The notes beneath the pieces are model-generated. The model was not told where the DNA came from. It saw only the letters and a program-made list of their open reading frames with translations, and did no database searches. A stretch of 50,507 nt of DNA from Nocardiopsis sp. MG754419 (lineage in GTDB: Bacteria > Actinomycetota > Actinomycetes > Streptosporangiales > Streptosporangiaceae), in assembly GCF_018207095.1 (NCBI RefSeq), contig NZ_QOCZ01000023.1, forward strand, positions 1 to 50,507. The letters are read 5' to 3'. The position numbers and the translations under genes are program-made. This document shows, in pieces, positions 9,652 to 17,109 of the stretch. Position 1 is the first letter of the stretch. The number at the start of each line of letters is the position of its first letter.

Positions 9652-9663
9652 CCTGGCGCCAGG
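9652..9663. promoter_or_regulatory. 12-bp perfect palindrome upstream of whiB
   Basis: CCTGGCGCCAGG is self-complementary and lies just after a possible -10 (TATACC, about 9640-9645), so it could be an operator near a transcription start. The binding protein is unknown. Confidence 0.35.
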
Positions 9664-9733
9664 CATCAGGTTTCGGTAACGGTTGAACGAGTAATTTCCC
9701 CACCCCCCGTGCACGATCGGGAGTGAGGATGGC

Positions 9734-9790
9734 ATGATTACGTACCGGCTCGGACGGAGGCTGTCACCGCCTCCGCAGCCGTTCGCGTGA
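9734..9790 (+). CDS. Possible upstream ORF in the whiB leader (18 aa)
   Basis: ATG 9734 follows GTGAGG with five-base spacing and reads MITYRLGRRLSPPPQPFA before TGA. The peptide contains Arg-Arg and a Pro-Pro-Pro run, a known ribosome-stalling sequence. Codons 8-10 and 12-14 form the two arms of a hairpin (9755-9761 with 9769-9775, further paired GGCT/AGCC), so a stalled ribosome would change the RNA fold. It ends 191 bases before the whiB start. whiB7/wblC genes are known to use upstream-ORF attenuation, but the downstream protein here is not of that subtype. Translation is unproven. Confidence 0.4.
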   Translation: MITYRLGRRLSPPPQPFA

Positions 9791-9981
9791 GAGCACCCCA
9801 TCATCGGCAGGCATCGCCTTCTGTGGTGGCGCTACTCGTGGTCTCAGCCACACCGGGGAACAACGCCGACACCGCCCGACGTTTGCGTCGTGCGGGGTGC
9901 CTCGCGCCGCGTGACCGACTTTTTGGTGACTGAAGCTTTTTAAGACAGCTTACTAGTGATTTCAGTAGAGGTGGTTCAAGC

Positions 9982-10281
9982 ATGTCTCAGGTACGCCGGC
10001 AGGCCGCGCTGCGCCCCCGCCCGAGCTGGGGGTGGCAGGATGCCGCCGCGTGCCGGGGCGAGGACCTTGTGCTCTTCTTCGGCCCCGACGGCGAACGCCA
10101 GCCGGAGCGGGAGATTCGCGAGCGCAAGGCGAAGGAGATCTGTGCGGCCTGCCCGGTTCGAACCGACTGTCTGGACTACGCGATCTCGCGTCCGGAGAAG
10201 TACGGCACCTGGGGTGGCCTGAACGAGGACGAGCGCGCCTCCGAGCGCCGTCGTCGTATGCGTCGCGCCAACGCCGCCTAG
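9982..10281 (+). CDS. WhiB-family iron-sulfur transcriptional regulator
   Basis: The 99-aa protein has the four iron-sulfur cysteines in the WhiB pattern (one in AAACRGED at residue ~24, then ICAACPVRTDC with Cys-x2-Cys-x5-Cys), the GTWGGLNEDER beta-turn motif and a basic DNA-binding tail RRRRMRRANAA. WhiB proteins bind a 4Fe-4S cluster, often pair with the principal sigma factor, and control development, redox or drug responses. It lacks the AT-hook of WhiB7/WblC, and the subtype is not assigned. The start has AGAGGTGG upstream. The gene is monocistronic, with a strong terminator after it. Confidence 0.93.
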   Translation: MSQVRRQAALRPRPSWGWQDAAACRGEDLVLFFGPDGERQPEREIRERKAKEICAACPVRTDCLDYAISRPEKYGTWGGLNEDERASERRRRMRRANAA

Positions 10282-10335
10282 TTCCGCGGTCGTTCCCCCA
10301 CGCGGACCTCCTCCCGGAAGGCCCCGGCCTTGAAT

Positions 10336-10383
10336 AACCCGCGGCGCCCCGACGTTCGACGTCGAGGGCGCCGCGGGTTTTCC
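10336..10383 (+). terminator. Strong intrinsic terminator after whiB
   Basis: A 14-bp perfect stem (AACCCGCGGCGCCC, 10336-10349, with 10366-10379) whose 16-base loop is itself nearly palindromic (CGACGT/ACGTCG), followed by TTTTCCC. This is the best classical terminator in the window. Confidence 0.85.
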
Positions 10384-10621
10384 CTTGTCCGGGTCACGGA
10401 ACGATCGCGAACGTCTTACCGGGAAGGTATCCGGGCCGTGCCGTGTCCTTCCCAGGCCTGCGCCGCGCTCCGACCCGTGTACGGGCGCCCGCGTGGTCGC
10501 GCATCCACGACGCCTCCCCGGGTCGCGGGAAGCACGGCCCACCGGTACTCGAACCCGAGACCGTCTCCTCGGGTTCGACGCGCGTGAAGGACCGGGCGCA
10601 CACGCGCGACGCACGCCGTTC
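10384..10621. other. Intergenic region between converging genes
   Basis: No gene is seen. It carries an 11-bp perfect inverted repeat (TCGAACCCGAG at 10549-10559 and its complement at 10568-10578), which probably terminates the minus-strand gene ending at 10622. Confidence 0.5.
10549..10578 (-). terminator. Hairpin terminator after the fusion gene
   Basis: Perfect 11-bp arms with an 8-base spacer, 44 bp past the stop codon. The GGTTCGA string inside resembles a tRNA T-loop only by chance. Confidence 0.55.
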
Positions 10622-11911
10622 CTACGAGGCGCCTCGGGACAGGTGACGGTCGAACCAGTCCAGCGTGCGCACGGCGACCTCGCGCCACGCCTGCGCACCG
10701 CCCAGGAGCTGTTCGGCGCCCGAGACCACGCCCAGCTCCGAGGGGCCGCCCAGACGGGCCCGTGCCCACTCCCCCAGTTCCCGCACGAACGAGTCCTCAC
10801 TGCCCAACAGGATGAGGGTGGGCGCCCGGACCCGGCCCAGGGCCGACTCCGCGAGGTCCACGCGTCCCCCGTGGACCACCACGGAGGCAACGTCCTGCGG
10901 CAGGTCGGCCGCGGTCACCAGCGCGGCCGGCGCGGCGGCGCCCGAACCCATGATCCCCAGGGGTTCGCCGGCGGCGTCGGTGGCACGACGCAGCCATGTG
11001 ACCGCCGCGCTCAGCCGCTCACCGAGCACCTGCGTCTCCTCGTCGGTGCCCTCGGTCAGCAGGTCAAGGAGCAGGGTGGCATAGCCGGCCCGCCGTAACG
11101 ACGAGGCGATCGCCCGTCGCCGCGGGTCGCCCCGTCCCCGACCGAAGGCCATCACCACCACGCCTCGCAGCTCCGTGGGCATCGTGAGGTCGCCGTCCAG
11201 GTAGACCCGACCGGCGCGGATCCGCACGCCCCGGGCGATGTCCGGCCCTCGACGCGCCTGCTCGGCCTCGGACAGGATCGCGGTGACGTGTCCGTCCGAG
11301 AGCTGCTCGAAGTCCCGATACCACTCCCCCACCGCCCGGAAGTTGTCCGGTGCGCTGATGACGACCACGGCGTCGGCCTCGCCCCGCAGGGCCTCCAGGG
11401 CCTCGGGTGAGGCGACCGGGACCGCCAGCACCAGGCGCGCGGGGCCCGCCTGGCGCACCATGCGCAGCGCGGCCCGGGCGGTGCCACCGGTGGCCGCGCC
11501 GTCATCGACCACCACGCAGTCGCGGCCGGCGATCCGGGGCACCGAACGCTCGCCCCGGTAGATGCGACGCCGACGGTCGAGTTCGTCGCGTTCGGAGGCC
11601 ACAGTGTCGGAGAGCGCCTGGCGGGGGATCTTCATCCGGGCGAGGGCGAGATCGTCGTAGAGGACACGGCCATCCTCGGTGATGGCGCCCACGCCGGCCT
11701 CGGGTTGCCCGGGAAGGCCGATCTTGCGCACCATGAGCACGTCGAACTCCGCCCCCAGGACCCGTGCCAGCTCCGCCCCCACCGGCACACCGCCGCGGGG
11801 CAGGGCCAGGACGATCGGGTCGTCGAGCGCATGGGGACGCACACGTTCGGCGAGACGTCGGCCCGCCTCGGACCGGTCGGTGAAGGGCAGGGATACGGGT
11901 ACCGGGTTCAT
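10622..11911 (-). CDS. Phosphoribosyltransferase domain fused to an alpha/beta-hydrolase-like domain
   Basis: The 429-aa protein has two parts. Residues 1-~222 are a type I phosphoribosyltransferase with the PRPP loop CVVVDDGAATGGTARAAL. Residues ~225-429 resemble dienelactone-hydrolase-type alpha/beta hydrolases. The same fusion is known in mycobacteria (Rv0571c, from memory). Here the expected nucleophile elbow (Gly-x-Ser-x-Gly) reads GSGAA, the acid is kept (GSED, D373), and the usual His position in the ...THLFEEPG-like stretch reads AEQLLGG (Q401). The hydrolase half is therefore probably inactive. ATG 11911 has GTGAGG upstream. Its substrate is unknown. It has no operon partner. Confidence 0.85.
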   Translation of the reverse strand: MNPVPVSLPFTDRSEAGRRLAERVRPHALDDPIVLALPRGGVPVGAELARVLGAEFDVLMVRKIGLPGQPEAGVGAITEDGRVLYDDLALARMKIPRQALSDTVASERDELDRRRRIYRGERSVPRIAGRDCVVVDDGAATGGTARAALRMVRQAGPARLVLAVPVASPEALEALRGEADAVVVISAPDNFRAVGEWYRDFEQLSDGHVTAILSEAEQARRGPDIARGVRIRAGRVYLDGDLTMPTELRGVVVMAFGRGRGDPRRRAIASSLRRAGYATLLLDLLTEGTDEETQVLGERLSAAVTWLRRATDAAGEPLGIMGSGAAAPAALVTAADLPQDVASVVVHGGRVDLAESALGRVRAPTLILLGSEDSFVRELGEWARARLGGPSELGVVSGAEQLLGGAQAWREVAVRTLDWFDRHLSRGAS

Positions 11912-12066
11912 GTCCTCACCGGTGCCATGACCGCGGAGCCCGGCACCGCTCCTTCCGGCTGTTCGTCGGTGAGCCGCTGAAAAGTGCTACCGGGCATACC
12001 CCGCCGCACACGGGTTACAACCCCGAGTCAGGGCAAAAACCGCACTCCACCACCTCGCCGCGCGCA

Positions 12067-12101
12067 CCCGACGCGGGAGCGTCGGGCCCCGTGATCACGG
12101 G
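12067..12101 (-). terminator. Hairpin terminators after the GNAT gene
   Basis: CCCGACGC (12067-12074) pairs with GCGTCGGG (12079-12086) over a GGGA loop, and directly beside it is a perfect 14-base palindrome CCCGTGATCACGGG (12088-12101). Both lie just past the stop at 12104. Confidence 0.6.
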
Positions 12102-12103
12102 TC

Positions 12104-12664
12104 TCAGGACGGCCGATACCCGTTGCGCAGCACCGCCATGAGGAGCGCGTCGTGCCGCCGGCCGTCCCACAGCAGAGAGTCGCGCAGGCGGCCCTCGACG
12201 TAGAAACCACAGGAGCGGTAGACCGCGATGGCCCGCATGTTGAACGCGTACACGTGCAGCCAGACCCGGTGCAGTCCGATCACCTCGAAGGCGTAGCGCA
12301 GCACCAGCTGGGTGGCCTCCCTGCCCAGTCCCCTGCCGGTCACCTCGATGGCCGACAACGCGATCCGGTATCCGGCCGTCTCGTTCTCCGGTGAGACGGA
12401 GTAGATGGAGAGTTCACCGAGATAGCGGCCGTCCTCGGGCGCGGTGATCGCCAGATCCAGACGATCGTCCAGCGCGGCACGCGTGTGGCACCACTCCCGC
12501 GCCCGGTCGTAGGTCAGGTGCGCGTGCGCACCCGTGAGCCTGCGGACGGCCTGGTCCAACCCCGCGGCGAAGTAGGCGTCGGTGTGCTCCGGGCCGAGGG
12601 GCACCAGACTCACGCCCTCGCCGGTGAGAGTGGGCTTGTCTCGCAGCGCGCTCGTGTTGATCAT
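12104..12664 (-). CDS. GNAT family N-acetyltransferase
   Basis: A 186-aa single-domain protein of the RimJ/RimL-like type: N-terminal strand TLTGEGVSLVPLGPEH, then the acetyl-CoA loop VTGRGLGREATQLVLRYAF (~res 120-138), HRVWLHVYAFNMRAIAVYRSCGF and a C-terminal DALLMAVLRNGYRP. It transfers an acetyl group to an amine on a small molecule or a protein N-terminus; the substrate is not predictable. ATG 12664 is preceded by GGAAG. It is divergent from the MFS gene at 12963, with a 298-bp shared upstream region. Confidence 0.87.
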   Translation of the reverse strand: MINTSALRDKPTLTGEGVSLVPLGPEHTDAYFAAGLDQAVRRLTGAHAHLTYDRAREWCHTRAALDDRLDLAITAPEDGRYLGELSIYSVSPENETAGYRIALSAIEVTGRGLGREATQLVLRYAFEVIGLHRVWLHVYAFNMRAIAVYRSCGFYVEGRLRDSLLWDGRRHDALLMAVLRNGYRPS

Positions 12665-12962
12665 GCGGGTCTTCCGGTTCCGGCCGGGACCGTGAGGCAC
12701 GGCATTACCCGGGTGAGGGAGACGGCGGTCAGGGGGGTGCCGCACGCGGGAGCGGGTCGCGGTGGCGAGGCCTGGATGCAGGGGCCGGGTCGAGGGAGGA
12801 GCGGGGCGGGACCTTCCGGGTCGGCAGGGGACGGATTCCCTATGTAAAACACCCACGCTCCGGATGGCAAGCCCACCGAGGGCGGGTCCGCCACATCGCT
12901 GTTCATCCGATGAGCGGACTGGATAACATCTGCCCGCATCACAACCACCGTGGGAGCCGCCC

Positions 12963-14162
12963 GTGAACGTCCGGTCCGACATCTCCATCACACCGCCCCC
13001 CGAGGCCAGACGCGCACGGATCGCGGTGTCGACCCTGTTCTTCGTGAACGGATTCACGTACACCAACGCGGTGCCGTGGCTTCCGGTGATCAAGGACGGG
13101 TTGGGGCTGAGCAACGCCGAACTGGGGTTGGCGATCGCCGCGATGCCGTTCGGCGCGATCCTCACCGGCATGCTCGCCGGCCCCCTCATCCACCGGTTCG
13201 GCAGCGGTCCGACCGCCGTGGCCACGAGTCTGGTCAGTCTGGGAGCGCTTCCCTTCATCGCGCTCGCGCAGAACTGGTGGATGCTCGCGGGTGCCCTCTT
13301 CCTCCTGGGCTGCGCCGACACCTGGACCGATGCCGCGCAGAACTCCCACGGCCTGCGGGTCCAGCGCCGCTACCGACGCAGCATCATCAACACCTTCCAC
13401 GCCGTGTGGAGCCTGGCCGCGGTCGCCGGTGGACTGTTGGGCGCCACCATGGCCGGTACCGGGGTGCCGATCCTGTGGCACCTGGGCGGGGTGACCGTCC
13501 TGCTGGTGGTGGTCAACCTCGTCGTCTCCCGCATGTTGCTGCCCGGCCCGGAGAACAGCGAACGCGAGGACGGCGTCGACGTCGGCGGGGGCGGCCGGCT
13601 GCGCATGCCCGCACGCGCGGTGGTACTGCTCCTGGCCCTGGGTGTGCTGCTGATGATGGCCGGTGGCATCGAGGACTCCGCCGCCTCGTGGGGCGCGGTG
13701 TACATGACCTCGGAGCTGGACGCGTCACTGTTCCTGGCCGCCATGCCGTTCGTGGCCTGCCAGGCGATGATGACGCTGGGGCGGCTCGTCGGAGACCGGG
13801 TGACCGACCGCTTCGGCGCGGTGGTCGTGGGGCACGCCGGCGGACTGCTGTCCGCGGGCGGTATGGCGCTGGCGCTGGCGCTGCCGCACCCGGTCACCAC
13901 CATCATCGGCTTCGGTGTGCTGGGGCTGGGCGTGTCCACGCTGTTCCCGCTGACCCTGGCCGCCGCCGGGAACGTGCCCGGGGTGCGCACCGGCGACGGT
14001 GTGACCCTGGTGGGCTGGCTCGGCCGCGTGGGTTTCCTGGCCTTCCCCCCGACCGTCGGGTTCCTCGCCGACTCGGTGACCCTGGGCGGGGCACTGTGGG
14101 TGATCGCCGCCGGAGGCGCGGCGGCCTTCCTCCTGGCCCCCGCGTTGCGCCCCCGGTCCTGA
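12963..14162 (+). CDS. MFS transporter
   Basis: A 399-aa polytopic protein with ~12 hydrophobic helices in two halves. N-half: RIAVSTLFFVNGFTYTNAVPWLPVIKDGLGLSNAELGLAIAAMPFGAIL, followed by the loop GPLIHRFGSGPTA (a form of the MFS 2-3 loop motif). C-half loop: GRLVGDRVTDRFGAVVV. It moves a small solute across the membrane; the substrate is unknown. GTG 12963 is chosen because GGGAG lies six bases upstream. It is monocistronic and ends at a strong terminator shared with the converging surface-protein gene. Confidence 0.88.
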   Translation: MNVRSDISITPPPEARRARIAVSTLFFVNGFTYTNAVPWLPVIKDGLGLSNAELGLAIAAMPFGAILTGMLAGPLIHRFGSGPTAVATSLVSLGALPFIALAQNWWMLAGALFLLGCADTWTDAAQNSHGLRVQRRYRRSIINTFHAVWSLAAVAGGLLGATMAGTGVPILWHLGGVTVLLVVVNLVVSRMLLPGPENSEREDGVDVGGGGRLRMPARAVVLLLALGVLLMMAGGIEDSAASWGAVYMTSELDASLFLAAMPFVACQAMMTLGRLVGDRVTDRFGAVVVGHAGGLLSAGGMALALALPHPVTTIIGFGVLGLGVSTLFPLTLAAAGNVPGVRTGDGVTLVGWLGRVGFLAFPPTVGFLADSVTLGGALWVIAAGGAAAFLLAPALRPRS

Positions 14163-14188
14163 CCGCCTCCACGGACACCGGCGACGAC

Positions 14189-14221
14189 GGAGGGCCCCGA
14201 CCATGTCGGTCGGGGCCCTCC
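14189..14221. terminator. Bidirectional hairpin terminator
   Basis: A perfect 14-bp stem (GGAGGGCCCCGACC, 14189-14202, with 14208-14221) and a 5-base loop between the converging MFS and surface-protein genes. Confidence 0.8.
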
Positions 14222-14261
14222 TCACGTCAGGACCCACGGGGGTGTGGGAACGGACGCCTCG

Positions 14262-15026
14262 CTACTCGGCCATGCCCGGACGGCGGCTGCCGACCCACAG
14301 GGCCAGCGCACCGATGCCCGCGACGACGGCGCCGCCGAGCACGAAGCCCGACAGGTCGACGCCGGTCGCGGCGAGGTCCGGGTCACCGGCGGTCGAGACC
14401 GGGGACGGCGTGCTGGGAGTGGTCGCACCAGGGGTCTCGCCCTGGCCGTCCTCACCCTCGTCGCCCTCGTTCTGGCCGTCGTCACCGCTACCGTTGCCGG
14501 GCGGCGGAGTCTGGCCGTCGTCCGGCGGCACCTGGCCACCGTCGTCGCCGCCGTCACCGTCGTCACCGTCGCCGGGAGGCGGGGTCTCGCCACCGTCGTC
14601 ACCATCGCCGGGGGGGACCTCCGGCTCGGGCTCGGGCTCGGGCTCGGGCTCCGGCTCGGGCTCGGGCTCAGGGCCCGGGTCCGGGGGAGTATCACCCTCG
14701 TCACCATCGTCATCACCCGGAGGCTGGTCACCCACGGGAGGGTCCTCCGGCCCGGGGTGCGGGGGCGTCGTGCCCTCGTCGTCTCCCGGCCCGGTGTACG
14801 GCAGGATGTTGAAGACCTCCTCGACGGAACTCTCCACAACATTGCCCAGGTCGTCCGCGAGCGTCGGGGCCTCCAGCACCGGGGCCTCGAACGTCTCCTG
14901 CGTCGCCTCGGGGGCGACGTCGGGCACGTTCTCGTCCACGGTCTCGGCGAACACCGGTCCGGCCGAGAAACCGGCCATGAACAGGCTCGCCGCGGTGACG
15001 GTGAGTACCCGCTTCTTGGGGGACAT
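14262..15026 (-). CDS. Sortase-anchored (LAATG) Pro/Glu/Asp-rich surface protein
   Basis: The 254-aa protein starts MSPKKRVLTVTAASLFMAG and has a signal peptide ending near VFA (res ~27). A long acidic spacer follows, rich in Pro, Glu, Asp and Gly with a run of seven or more Glu-Pro pairs (~res 120-136). The C-terminus is a sorting signal: LAATG, a hydrophobic helix (VLGGAVVAGIGALALWVG) and the charged tail SRRPGMAE. LAxTG is the motif read by class E sortases of actinomycetes. The protein is predicted to be exported and linked to peptidoglycan as a stalk; no functional domain is visible. ATG 15026 has GAGAGGAG upstream. Only 29 bp separate it from the upstream membrane-protein gene, so they are probably co-transcribed. 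Confidence 0.82.
   Translation of the reverse strand: MSPKKRVLTVTAASLFMAGFSAGPVFAETVDENVPDVAPEATQETFEAPVLEAPTLADDLGNVVESSVEEVFNILPYTGPGDDEGTTPPHPGPEDPPVGDQPPGDDDGDEGDTPPDPGPEPEPEPEPEPEPEPEPEVPPGDGDDGGETPPPGDGDDGDGGDDGGQVPPDDGQTPPPGNGSGDDGQNEGDEGEDGQGETPGATTPSTPSPVSTAGDPDLAATGVDLSGFVLGGAVVAGIGALALWVGSRRPGMAE
14620..14672 (-). repeat. Tandem 6-bp coding repeat (Glu-Pro)
   Basis: Near-perfect GGCTCG-type hexamers encode the alternating Glu-Pro run of the surface protein. Slippage would change stalk length in whole dipeptides. Confidence 0.75.
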
Positions 15027-15055
15027 CCCACTCCTCTCTTCTACTTGTGCACTGA

Positions 15056-16516
15056 TCATTCAGGGGGGATGGCGTACAGGTGGTCGTCGTGCACCACCAC
15101 CGCGCGGTCACCGAGCAGACCGCGCGGAGTCTCTGCGCCCTCGGGGATCTCGGTGGGCTCACCGGAGGCGTCGACCGCCACCCGGTTCCCGTCGAGTTCA
15201 CCGAAGACCTGATCCCCGAGGGCGACCTCGGGGACGAATCCGGGGAGGACCGTGGTCCCGCCGCCACCGGGGGCGAACAGCACCGGCCCGTAGGCCGCGA
15301 GCTCCCGACCCAGGGGGCCGGTGCGATGCAGCACGTCGTCCAGGGCGTCGGCCTCGATCTCGGCGGTGCCGAGGACCGATCCGTCGTCGTTGTCGTGGAA
15401 GGCCAGGAGGTGACCGTCACCCTCCTCCGCCTCCCAGAGGACGAGGGCGTAGCCGCGCAGGAACGTCATGATCTGGTCGAGGTCGCCGGCACCCTCGGGC
15501 TGCTCGGCCTCCACCCGGCGAGGGTCCTCGTCGGGAGCGACCCAGTGCCAGGGGCCTTCGAGCACTCCGGCGAGCGCGCGGCCGTCCTCGGCCAGCAGGG
15601 CCGCCGAGCCCCCGGGGGTCTCCACCTCGGCCAGGTCGCCGTCGACGACGACGTAGGCGTTCTCGTCATCGCGCACCAGGACGCCCTCGCCGACGAACTG
15701 GGCGGAGGCCTCCTCGGTGAGTTCGACGCTCAGGGCGGTGCCGCCGGAGCGCGGCCACATCCAGAGGGCGTCCGCGGTCTCGATCACGATGTGCGAGGCG
15801 CCGTCGTACTCGACGAAGCGTGGGCTGCCGATCGCCTCCCCGGCTTCGAAGGGCAGGTCCACCGACCACTGTCGGGCACCGTCGACGTCGAGGAGGTTGA
15901 GGCGTTCGGACGGGTCGATGTAGACCAGGCTCTCGCCTTCACGGTCCACCGAGGGCCGGGTGTCCGGGGCGAGCTCCTCCGTGATGTCCACGGTGGCGGA
16001 GTAACCGGGCGGGGCCGGGTGGTCCAGCGGCACCGCGGTGTCGTTCCCCTCCGTGTCGGCGACCTCGGAAGGGGCGTTGAGGAACCGGACGGCGACGGCG
16101 CCGCCCGCGACGAGGAGCAGCACGACCAGGCCGGCGACCCCGAACAGCACGAGCCCGCGTCGGCGCCCGGAGCCCTTCCCCTGGGCCCTCGGGGCGTCGT
16201 GGCCGGGGGGTGGCATGGTCGGGGGCTGCGGAGGCTGCCCCTGGGCGGTCTGGTCGGCCGCCTGGACCACACCGTCGGGGGTGGCGAGCAGGCGCCAGTA
16301 GCCGTTGGCGTCACGGGCGTCGACCAGCACCGGAACGCCGATGTGGGCGGCGTAGCCGGTGGCGACGTCCAACGCCGCGCGCCTGGTCTCCTTGGGTGCC
16401 CGACCCTGGACGATCTGACGCCGACCCTCGATGACGATCTCGGCGCTGCGCTCGTCCGGCGCGATGACGATGACGGCGGTGGGCCGGGGATGCCCCGGGC
16501 TGGACGCCCGGCTCAT
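15056..16516 (-). CDS. Single-pass membrane protein with beta-propeller-like extracytoplasmic domain
   Basis: 486 aa from ATG 16516 (GGAGG four bases upstream). Residues ~10-75 form a small cytoplasmic domain (AVIVIAPDERSAEIVIEGRR... LLATPDGVV). A Pro-rich linker follows, then one helix (RGLVLFGVAGLVVLLLVAGGAVAVRFL, ~res 120-145), then ~340 residues outside the membrane with repeated short strands of the type LNLLDVDGARQWSVDLPF and LLAFHDNDDGSVLGTAEI, like a PQQ-type propeller. I do not recognise a named family. Its place directly upstream of the sortase substrate suggests a shared envelope role. A sensor or scaffold is only a guess. Confidence 0.65.
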   Translation of the reverse strand: MSRASSPGHPRPTAVIVIAPDERSAEIVIEGRRQIVQGRAPKETRRAALDVATGYAAHIGVPVLVDARDANGYWRLLATPDGVVQAADQTAQGQPPQPPTMPPPGHDAPRAQGKGSGRRRGLVLFGVAGLVVLLLVAGGAVAVRFLNAPSEVADTEGNDTAVPLDHPAPPGYSATVDITEELAPDTRPSVDREGESLVYIDPSERLNLLDVDGARQWSVDLPFEAGEAIGSPRFVEYDGASHIVIETADALWMWPRSGGTALSVELTEEASAQFVGEGVLVRDDENAYVVVDGDLAEVETPGGSAALLAEDGRALAGVLEGPWHWVAPDEDPRRVEAEQPEGAGDLDQIMTFLRGYALVLWEAEEGDGHLLAFHDNDDGSVLGTAEIEADALDDVLHRTGPLGRELAAYGPVLFAPGGGGTTVLPGFVPEVALGDQVFGELDGNRVAVDASGEPTEIPEGAETPRGLLGDRAVVVHDDHLYAIPPE

Positions 16517-17109
16517 GGTGCCTCCGAAGGCATGTGGAACATGGACCTGTCCGTGTACGGGAGCGGGGGACTCGTGGTCGACGTCGCCATGTGGTGGCGG
16601 CTCGGCGGGGTGACCGAACGGGGGGTCACGGCACACACATGATCGATTCTGGACGAGATCATACTGATCTCTGTGGGGGCCGACCGAACCCATCGGATGC
16701 AGGGGAATCGGACATGGTTCGCACACCTTCTCATGCCTCACCACCCCCACCCGACCCGACCTGGGAAGATACGGATTCGATCCGTTCCGACCCCTGGTGA
16801 TCATCTCCTTGGACCTTGAGTCGGACACACCGGAAGCCAGCCCGGTTCACGCCGAAAATGGCCGGATCCGGCCACGCAGGGTTCTGAAGAACTCACGGGT
16901 ACGGACGTGCGGACGAGGCGATGACGCTTCGGGGGAGACCGGAAGGGTCCGACTCCGGGCGTTGTGCGTCGAACCGCGGCGGTGGGCGTTCGTGCGCGGG
17001 CGGACCGCGCTCTTCGGGGCCCGGTCGGGTGTCGGTGACGGCATCGCGACGAACGAACCCTCCCACCGCACACGGGCCGAAGCGCGGCGGAGGCCCCGGG
17101 CGAGCCCGG
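16517..17109. other. 593-bp intergenic region without a clear gene
   Basis: Open frames here are Arg/Ser-rich and not protein-like. There is a small hairpin (CCGGGC/GCCCGG, 17096-17109) right after the yihY-like stop. Bases 17070-17098 resemble 7151-7180. The stretch around 16630-16680 is less GC-rich and may carry promoter elements for the membrane-protein operon. Confidence 0.4.

Larger units (their letters stand above)
9269..9981. other. 713-bp leader/promoter region upstream of the whiB-like gene
   Basis: No long gene is supported. The stretch holds a perfect 12-bp palindrome (9652-9663), a possible 18-codon upstream ORF (9734-9790) and, at 9920-9965, a notably AT-rich patch with TTTTT and TACTAG just ahead of the whiB ribosome-binding site. 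An imperfect hairpin (about 9870-9897) lies between the upstream ORF and whiB, but is not followed at once by a T-run. Confidence 0.5.

Noticed and set aside
9269-9981. Riboswitch (c-di-AMP or similar) in the long whiB leader
   Set aside because: I could not match conserved core elements of any riboswitch; the hairpins present are simple and short.
10543-10578. tRNA-like T-arm (GGTTCGA) on either strand
   Set aside because: No acceptor, D or anticodon stems can be built around it; it is an inverted repeat serving as a terminator.
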